A stretch of 11,188 nucleotides of DNA from an uncultured Collinsella sp. GTDB lineage: Bacteria; Actinomycetota; Coriobacteriia; Coriobacteriales; Coriobacteriaceae. The notes beneath the pieces are model-generated. The model worked only from the letters and a program-made list of their open reading frames with translations. It was not told where the DNA came from and searched no databases. Numbering within the stretch: position 1 is the first letter of the stretch; every line of letters starts with the position of its first letter. The position numbers and the translations under genes are program-made. The stretch is taken from assembly GCA_905197585.1 (NCBI GenBank), contig CAJJZO010000044.1, forward strand, positions 1 to 11,188. Direction: 5' to 3'. Shown here one piece after another: positions 6,060 to 11,188 of this stretch.

Positions 6060-7058
6060 TTGGCACGATCATCGGGTTTCTCCACAAATCTGAATACCAA
6101 GCGACAATCAACGGGTATGCGCCCGTTGATTGTTTTCAGCCTGATTTCGGTGTTGCTGCTCACGTTTTACATCCGCGAGGGCGAGGCAGGACCGATTCAT
6201 GCCGTGCGTTCGGGCGTAACGACGATTACCTCGCCGGTGCGCTTTGTGGGTTCGGCTGTGGCGGCTCCTTTCAATGCCATCGGCAACGTGTTCTCTAACC
6301 TTACGGCGTCGCAGGACACGCTCGACGAGCTCAAGAAGCAAAACGAGGAGCTGACCTCTAAGGTTGCTGAGCTCTCCGAGGCTCAAAAGACCGCCGAGCG
6401 TCTGGAGGGGCTGGTCGGGCTGCAGTCGACCTACAACCTCAAATCGACCGCTGCTCGTATCGTTGGTGCCTCGGGCGATGCCTGGACCTCGACCGTAACC
6501 ATCGACAAGGGCTCTGCCGACGGCCTTACCATCAACATGCCCGTGACGAGTTCTGCCGGTGTTATCGGCCAGATTATCGAGGTATCGGCCAAGACCTCTA
6601 CCGTGCGCCTGATTGGCGCCGAGAACTCGGGCGTGTCCGCCATGGTGCAGGACACGCGCGCCCAGGGCATGCTGCAGGGTCAGGCTGACGGCACGCTGCG
6701 TCTTGAGTACGTGAGCGTCGACTCCGATGTTAAGGTTGGCGACATCATCGTGACCTCGGGCATCGGTGGCGTGTTCCCCAAGGGTCTACCGCTCGGCACC
6801 GTCTCGTCGGTTGAGAAATCGGCAAACGACGTGTACTACCCCATTGTGGTGCGCGCTCAGACCACGGCCGAGAACAACGAGGAAGTGCTGGTCATTACCT
6901 CGCTGACCGATGAACAGTCGACCTCGGATGAGGACGTGAGCACGGCCAACAGCACGCCGCAGGGAACGTCGCGCGATGTTGCAACCAAGACGAAGGACGA
7001 GAGCTCGGATGACAGTTCCGACACGTCCGAGACGACCGATTCTGGCTCGAACGAATAG
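6060..7058 (+). CDS. mreC: Rod shape-determining protein MreC
   Basis: Bitopic scaffold of the elongasome (332 residues) that activates PBP2 from outside the membrane. The start is TTG at 6060 with AAGGTGG seven bases before it. A short basic cytoplasmic tail (1-20) leads to the transmembrane helix (about 22-38, PLIVFSLISVLLLTFYI). A coiled coil follows (about 85-118, TLDELKKQNEELTSKVAEL), which drives dimerisation in the family. The double beta-domain comes next, with family landmarks VTIDKGSADGL (146-156), VTSSAGVIGQI (162-172) and GDIIVTSGIGGVFPKGLPLG (227-246). From about 283 to the end is a tail of about 50 residues rich in Ser, Thr, Asp and Glu, probably disordered, which makes the protein longer than the compact MreCs of about 280-290 residues. 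It lies between mreB and mreD with 21 and 11 base gaps. Identification is firm. Confidence 0.95.
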   Translation: MARSSGFSTNLNTKRQSTGMRPLIVFSLISVLLLTFYIREGEAGPIHAVRSGVTTITSPVRFVGSAVAAPFNAIGNVFSNLTASQDTLDELKKQNEELTSKVAELSEAQKTAERLEGLVGLQSTYNLKSTAARIVGASGDAWTSTVTIDKGSADGLTINMPVTSSAGVIGQIIEVSAKTSTVRLIGAENSGVSAMVQDTRAQGMLQGQADGTLRLEYVSVDSDVKVGDIIVTSGIGGVFPKGLPLGTVSSVEKSANDVYYPIVVRAQTTAENNEEVLVITSLTDEQSTSDEDVSTANSTPQGTSRDVATKTKDESSDDSSDTSETTDSGSNE

Positions 7059-7063
7059 GGGGA
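7057..7063 (+). promoter_or_regulatory. Ribosome binding site deciding the mreD start
   Basis: AGGGGGA ends one base before an ATG at 7064 (overlapping its first bases in practice) but six bases before the in-frame ATG at 7070. Normal spacing favours 7070. Confidence 0.5.
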
Positions 7064-7069
7064 ATGTCC

Positions 7070-7636
7070 ATGGATCTACACGAGCAGGGGATGAGCTCCC
7101 GCACGTTTGTAATCGCCGCCATCGTGTGCGTGCTGCTGCAGGCAGGCCTGGCACCGCAGATCTCCATTGCGGGCGGTCGCGTCAACTTCATGATTATCCT
7201 GGTGTGCCTGAGTGTGTTCTCGGGCGACCCGACCCGTGCCGTCGTGTGCGGTTTTTGCAGCGGCTTGTTTTATGACCTGTCCGCTGCCGTGCCGGTGGGA
7301 GTTATGTCGCTCCTGCTGACCGTGGGTTCTTTTGCCCTGGTGTACAGCGCTGCCGGTCAAACGAGCGGTACCCCGAGTGCGCGCGGCATCACTGTGGGCG
7401 CCTTTGCGCTCGTCATTAATGTGATCTACAGCATCATCTTGCTGTTTATGGGTATGGAGACGAGCTTTGTCGTGGCGATCTTCGGCCATGCGCTGCCGTC
7501 TTCGATCCTGACGGGTCTGGTTGCCATTCCGTTTTTGATGTCCGGCGTCGTGCCACAGTCCGGCTATGGATTCTCCGCACGTGGCGGACGCCAGACGGGT
7601 ATGCGCTTTAAGCCCAAGACCCGCAAGCTCAAATAG
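7070..7636 (+). CDS. mreD: Rod shape-determining protein MreD
   Basis: Small polytopic membrane protein of the elongasome (188 residues from the ATG at 7070; 190 if the ATG at 7064 is used). It is almost entirely hydrophobic, with about five or six helices (near 12-30, 38-52, 58-70, 78-95, 107-128 and 135-160). The core family pattern is visible as GFCSGLFYDL (61-70) followed by VPVGVMSLLL (74-83), matching the usual G-F-x-x-G-L-x-x-D layout. The C terminus is strongly basic (RFKPKTRKLK) and should be cytoplasmic. MreD interacts with MreC and balances its activation of PBP2; the mechanism is less settled than for its partners. The pbp2 ATG comes 13 bases after the stop. MreD proteins diverge a lot in sequence, so position in the operon supports the call as much as the motif does. 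Confidence 0.92.
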   Translation: MDLHEQGMSSRTFVIAAIVCVLLQAGLAPQISIAGGRVNFMIILVCLSVFSGDPTRAVVCGFCSGLFYDLSAAVPVGVMSLLLTVGSFALVYSAAGQTSGTPSARGITVGAFALVINVIYSIILLFMGMETSFVVAIFGHALPSSILTGLVAIPFLMSGVVPQSGYGFSARGGRQTGMRFKPKTRKLK

Positions 7637-7649
7637 GGGAGGCCCGTAG

Positions 7650-9719
7650 ATGTCTTCCCAGTTGACGGTTATTATCGCCGGTATCGTGCTAGTTGTGGCC
7701 ATCGTGGTCGCGCTGGTCATCATGCGTCGCGGCGATTCCCGTTTTACCTACGATACGCAGCATGGAACGGCCCCGCGCGCCACCGAGGGCGAGGGCAATA
7801 CCGCGGTGACCGCCTTTAAGAGCCGCTTTTCCATCCTCACCACGGGTGTGGGCGCGATGTTTGCGGCGCTCGCCGTCAAGCTGTGGGGCATGCAGATGGT
7901 CTCGTCGGACTATTACGAGAAGCAGGCCAATAGTAATCAGACTCGCACCGTTACCACTCCTGCTGTGCGCGGCCGCATCCTCGACCGCAATGGCGTGGCG
8001 CTTGTCCAGAACCGTCCCTCACTTGCTGTCGTGGCCTACCGCGACCTTGCCGAGGATGAGGTCCTGGTTCGCCATCTTGCCAACGTGCTTGGAATGCCTT
8101 ACGTGGCGGTCCTTCGCAATATTCAGGACAATACAGAGGGCGCTCAGAGCCTGCATACCATCGCGACGGACGTCCGTCGCTCCACGGGTGCGTATATTAA
8201 GGAGCATGCCGGCGAGTTGCCGGGCGTCAAGATTGACGAGGGGAAAGCGCGGCAGTATACATTTGGCGAGACGGCATGCCATATCTTGGGCTATACCGGC
8301 ACCATTACCTCCGAGCAGCTCGAGGCCCAGAATAAGAAAACCTCTGGGGATGATGATGCTTCTGCTGGCAAGATTACGTACCAGTCGGGCGATATCGTGG
8401 GCCAGGCGGGCGTTGAGAGCTACTACGAAAACCTGCTGCAGGGTATTCGTGGCGAGCAGACCGTCAAGGTCGATGCCTCGGGCAATGTGACCGGTCAGGC
8501 CGGCGCCGTGCCCGCGAAGGCCGGCTCCGACATTAAGCTCACGCTCGACCTTAAGATCCAACAGGCCTGCGAGACGGCACTGGCGAGCGCTATCGAGCTT
8601 GCCAAGACCACTGGCTACAGCAATGCCGGCAACGGCGCTGTGGTGTGTCTCGATCCCAACAATGGCGAGATCCTGGGCATGGCGAGCGAGCCCAAGTTCG
8701 ATCCGTCCGTCTTTATCGGCGGCGTCTCAAATGACGTGTGGACCGAGCTCAATGATGACAAGGGTTCGCACCCGCTGCTCAACCGCGCCATTAGCGGACA
8801 GTACATGTCGGCTTCGACCATCAAGCCGCTCTCGGCACTGGCCGGTCTTGAGTTTGGAACCTACACGTCGGGGCAGACGACCAACTGCACGGGCTATTGG
8901 ACGGGTCTGGGCAAGTCGTGGGGCAAGTACTGCTGGCTGCATTCCGGCCACGGCACCATGACGCTGCAGTCGGGTATCGCCAACTCGTGCGACCCCGTCT
9001 TCTACGACATGGGCAAGGCGTTCTTTTATGACGAGAAACATTCCGAGGGCCTGCAGGAGGTCTTTCGTCGCTGGGGTCTAGGCAAGACCTGCGGTATCGA
9101 TCTGCCGAGTGAGGGCGCGGGCCGTATTCCCGATGCCGAGTGGAAAGAGTCGTACTTCACCGACGCCTCTGCCGAGGACCGCAAGTGGAATGCCGGTGAT
9201 ATGACTAACATTGCCATCGGCCAGGGCGACATCCTGGTGACGCCCCTGCAGATGGCGTGCGCCTATATGGGTCTTGCCAACGGCGGCAAACAGTACGTGC
9301 CCCACGTGTTTTTGTCTGCCGTGTCGCGCGATGGCGACGGCGATGCCTATAAGTACAACGGCAAGGGCAAGAAGAAGCGCCTGGAGGCCAAGATCAACAG
9401 TGATTCGGATTTGGCTCTTGTTCGCAACGGCATGCACGACGTGATTTACACGGCATCGACGTCCCTGGCGGCTCACTTTGGCACCCTGACGCCGCAGGTA
9501 TACGGCAAGTCGGGCACGGGCGAGAAACGCGGCGAGGACGAATACGCTTGGTTCTGCGCCTATGCACCGGCCGATGACCCCAAGTATGTTATCGCTACTG
9601 TCCTGGAGCAGGGCGGCGGCGGCTCAGATACCGCGATGCATGTCGTGCGCGACGTGCTCGGCGTGATTTATGACGAGCCCGATACCTCTTCGGCCTCGGG
9701 CGATTCTTCGGTTCGATAG
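7650..9719 (+). CDS. mrdA: Penicillin-binding protein 2, class B transpeptidase of elongation
   Basis: D,D-transpeptidase (689 residues) that cross-links peptidoglycan strands made by RodA. The transpeptidase motifs are SxxK as STIK (389-392, nucleophile Ser389), SxD as SCD (446-448) and KSGT (620-623), with Ser where KTG is more usual. The pedestal signature RGRILDRNG (107-115) and the partner stretch HILGYTG (211-217) are typical of PBP2. GHGTM...SGIANSCD precedes the second motif as in the family. The N terminus is unusual: a first hydrophobic helix (about 5-25), a polar loop of about 30 residues and a second helix (about 61-83) where the usual single anchor sits. With two helices the N terminus should face outside. 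A Lys-rich insertion (571-578) lies before KSGT. The ATG has GGGGAGG seven bases upstream; rodA follows nine bases after the stop. Mecillinam-type beta-lactams bind this class. The elongasome context favours PBP2 over the divisome PBP3/FtsI. Confidence 0.95.
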   Translation: MSSQLTVIIAGIVLVVAIVVALVIMRRGDSRFTYDTQHGTAPRATEGEGNTAVTAFKSRFSILTTGVGAMFAALAVKLWGMQMVSSDYYEKQANSNQTRTVTTPAVRGRILDRNGVALVQNRPSLAVVAYRDLAEDEVLVRHLANVLGMPYVAVLRNIQDNTEGAQSLHTIATDVRRSTGAYIKEHAGELPGVKIDEGKARQYTFGETACHILGYTGTITSEQLEAQNKKTSGDDDASAGKITYQSGDIVGQAGVESYYENLLQGIRGEQTVKVDASGNVTGQAGAVPAKAGSDIKLTLDLKIQQACETALASAIELAKTTGYSNAGNGAVVCLDPNNGEILGMASEPKFDPSVFIGGVSNDVWTELNDDKGSHPLLNRAISGQYMSASTIKPLSALAGLEFGTYTSGQTTNCTGYWTGLGKSWGKYCWLHSGHGTMTLQSGIANSCDPVFYDMGKAFFYDEKHSEGLQEVFRRWGLGKTCGIDLPSEGAGRIPDAEWKESYFTDASAEDRKWNAGDMTNIAIGQGDILVTPLQMACAYMGLANGGKQYVPHVFLSAVSRDGDGDAYKYNGKGKKKRLEAKINSDSDLALVRNGMHDVIYTASTSLAAHFGTLTPQVYGKSGTGEKRGEDEYAWFCAYAPADDPKYVIATVLEQGGGGSDTAMHVVRDVLGVIYDEPDTSSASGDSSVR

Positions 9720-9728
9720 GAGGTTGCG

Positions 9729-10955
9729 ATGGATTTTTCTCCGGCGGATCTGTTCCGTTCAACCAAGACCGGCTCTCGCAGCAGCCTGGACCGCGTCAAC
9801 AAGCAACTTTCGGCCTCGCGCGGCACGTTTCGCCAAAAGGTGCATATCGGTGTGCTCGTGGCTACTGTGGCGCTCGTCGCCTACGGTGCCATCATTATCT
9901 GGTCGGCTTCGCAGTTTAAGGCCGATGCATCGTTTTCACGCCATCTTCTGGGAATTGGCATCGGGGCGGTGCTGGCGGTGCTGGTCTGGCGTACCGACCT
10001 GCGCGGTATTTCCAATTTCTCGACGGCGTTGCTCGTCATCGACCTGATCGTGATCCTCTCGCCCAAGATTCCGGGTCTGTCCTATACGGGCGGTCTGGGC
10101 ATGACGGGCTGGATCAAGATTCCCGGTATCGGCTTGACATTCCAGCCCGTTGAGCTTGCCAAGCTCATCACCATCTTCTTTATTGCTACGCTTGGCTCGC
10201 AGTATAACGGTCGCATCGATACCGTTCGCGACTACGTCAAGCTCTGCGGCATGCTGTCCATTCCGTTTTTGGCCGTCGTTGCCATGGGCGACCTGGGCTC
10301 GGGCCTGGTCGTGCTGGTTTCGGGCGCCATCGTCATTTGTATGAGCGGTGCACGCCGCGAATGGGTGCTGTCGACCCTGGCCCTGCTCGTGGGCCTGGTG
10401 GCCCTCGTCCTGGCGCTCGATTCGGTCTTTGATTCGCTGCTCGGCCACGATGTGCTCATCAAGCAGTATCAGATGAACCGTCTGACGGTCTTTATCGACC
10501 CCGATAATGCCGATTCGGACGATGCGTACAATCTGCAGCAGTCGTTGATCGCGGTCGGCTCGGGCGGTTTCTTTGGTAAGGGCCTGGGCCATGCGACGCA
10601 GTCGGCCGGCGGCTTTCTGCCTGAGTTCCACACCGACTTCGTCTTCGCCTTTTTGTCCGAGACCTTTGGCTTCTGCGGCTCCTTTTTGCTGCTGTGCTTG
10701 TACGTGCTGCTCATCTTCTCGACGATCCGCGTTGCCTTTAAGTGCGAGTCTCTGTTTTTGCGTCTTTCGTGTGTTGGCATCGTTGGCATGTGGGCGTTCC
10801 AGACCTTCGAGAACATCGGCATGTGCATCGGCATGATGCCGATTACCGGTATTCCGCTACCGTTTATTAGCTTCGGTTCGTCTTCGATGATGATTCAGCT
10901 GCTGACGGTGGGTATCGTACAATCCATATGGCGGCATCGTTCGGGCGCCGCGTAA
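9729..10955 (+). CDS. rodA: Peptidoglycan glycosyltransferase RodA (SEDS family)
   Basis: Membrane polymerase (408 residues) that joins lipid II disaccharide units into glycan strands of the lateral wall, in complex with PBP2. About ten transmembrane helices are visible, the first at about 40-60. Family motifs are GWIKIPGIGLTFQPVELAKL (127-146), GSGGFFGKGLGHATQ (277-291), FLPEFHTDFVFAFLSE (296-311) and GIPLPFISFGSSSM (374-387). Asp303 in HTDF matches the Asp essential for polymerisation in characterised RodA proteins. The usual Q-P-D-L-G segment reads MGDLG (186-190). About 38 polar and basic residues precede the first helix, longer than in E. coli RodA. The AGGAGG ribosome site overlaps the pbp2 stop region and stands five bases before the ATG. 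The close FtsW relative is excluded by operon context rather than by motif. Confidence 0.95.
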   Translation: MDFSPADLFRSTKTGSRSSLDRVNKQLSASRGTFRQKVHIGVLVATVALVAYGAIIIWSASQFKADASFSRHLLGIGIGAVLAVLVWRTDLRGISNFSTALLVIDLIVILSPKIPGLSYTGGLGMTGWIKIPGIGLTFQPVELAKLITIFFIATLGSQYNGRIDTVRDYVKLCGMLSIPFLAVVAMGDLGSGLVVLVSGAIVICMSGARREWVLSTLALLVGLVALVLALDSVFDSLLGHDVLIKQYQMNRLTVFIDPDNADSDDAYNLQQSLIAVGSGGFFGKGLGHATQSAGGFLPEFHTDFVFAFLSETFGFCGSFLLLCLYVLLIFSTIRVAFKCESLFLRLSCVGIVGMWAFQTFENIGMCIGMMPITGIPLPFISFGSSSMMIQLLTVGIVQSIWRHRSGAA

Positions 10956-10973
10956 CCGCTGGAGGGGTTTGCT

Positions 10974-11188
10974 ATGAAAATTCCCGTAGATAAGCTGACC
11001 CGCGCTTTTAAGATGGGCGCGTCCGTTAAGAAGGATTCCGATACGCCGGTGCGCGTCTCGGTCTATCTGGATTCGTCCGCCTCGCGCTTTCTGGCCGAGA
11101 CGGTGCGTGACGCCTTTGTGCCGCAGACGACCTCGGGCATTGTGCGCGTCGAGCGTCTGGGGGAGGAGCGAATTGCTCCAAAGACCGA
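10974..11188 (+). CDS. Unrecognised protein, last visible gene of the mre operon (3' partial)
   Basis: An open frame of at least 71 codons starts at an ATG with GGAGGGG six bases upstream and runs off the window. It begins MKIPVDKLTRAFKMGASVKK, then a hydrophobic strand (VRVSVYLD) and a Ser/Ala-rich, probably helical stretch (about 34-48). The visible part has no membrane segment and no motif I can name. Alternating strands and helices suggest a soluble alpha/beta protein. Codon use matches its neighbours. It starts 18 bases after rodA with no terminator between, so it should be co-transcribed with the elongasome genes. I assign no function. Confidence 0.75.
   Translation, partial: MKIPVDKLTRAFKMGASVKKDSDTPVRVSVYLDSSASRFLAETVRDAFVPQTTSGIVRVERLGEERIAPKT

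Noticed and set aside
7846..8490. Open frame of 214 codons on the + strand inside pbp2
   Set aside because: Arg/Ser-rich out-of-frame shadow within the conserved PBP2 pedestal region.
9936..10631. Open frame of 231 codons on the minus strand, opposite rodA
   Set aside because: The + strand encodes a clear RodA here; the minus frame is a polar, low-complexity shadow.
1..11188. Mobile elements, CRISPR arrays, tRNA or rRNA genes, defence systems
   Set aside because: No transposase, integrase, phage or defence genes, no regular repeats, and no RNA gene signatures were seen. Codon use is even throughout, so transfer is not suggested.

Overview
The window looks like chromosomal DNA from a G+C-rich Gram-positive bacterium, most likely a gut member of class Coriobacteriia (Collinsella or a close relative). 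This rests on four things: strong G/C bias at third codon positions, frequent TTG and GTG starts behind good Shine-Dalgarno sequences, a complete rod-type mreBCD-pbp2-rodA operon in what looks like an actinobacterial background, and the style of the lineage-specific membrane proteins beside it. The genus is an inference from style, not from a database match.

Every supported gene is on the + strand. Region 1 (1-1667) is the 3' part of a P-type cation-transporting ATPase of the CtpE/Exp7 type, with a long basic C-terminal tail and an altered HAD motif II. Region 2 (1771-2919) is a single-gene unit for a membrane-anchored double zinc-ribbon protein. Region 3 (3021-4879) is a two-gene unit with its own promoter: a small cyclophilin peptidyl-prolyl isomerase, then a TPR protein with one membrane span and a small extracytoplasmic domain. 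Region 4 (4995-10955) is the elongasome operon: mreB, mreC, mreD, a class B penicillin-binding protein (PBP2) and rodA. Gaps are 9-21 bases, each gene having its own ribosome binding site. A further gene of unrecognised function begins 18 bases after rodA and leaves the window.

The operon encodes the main parts of the lateral-wall synthesis machine. MreB filaments in the cytoplasm couple through MreC and MreD to RodA (the SEDS glycan polymerase) and PBP2 (the transpeptidase). The two membrane-anchored proteins just upstream place a cytoplasmic interaction module (zinc ribbons or TPRs) before one transmembrane helix and an extracytoplasmic domain. A link to envelope growth is plausible from position alone but not shown.

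I see no RNA genes, insertion sequences, CRISPR arrays, phage genes or integration sites. Intergenic space is small (about 100 bases upstream of 1771, 3021 and 4995), and each gap holds promoter-like elements. Most of the window is ordinary conserved chromosome. The points most worth a second look are the altered HAD motif II of the ATPase, the two-helix N terminus of PBP2, the dyad inside the cyclophilin promoter, and the unrecognised gene that ends the mre operon.
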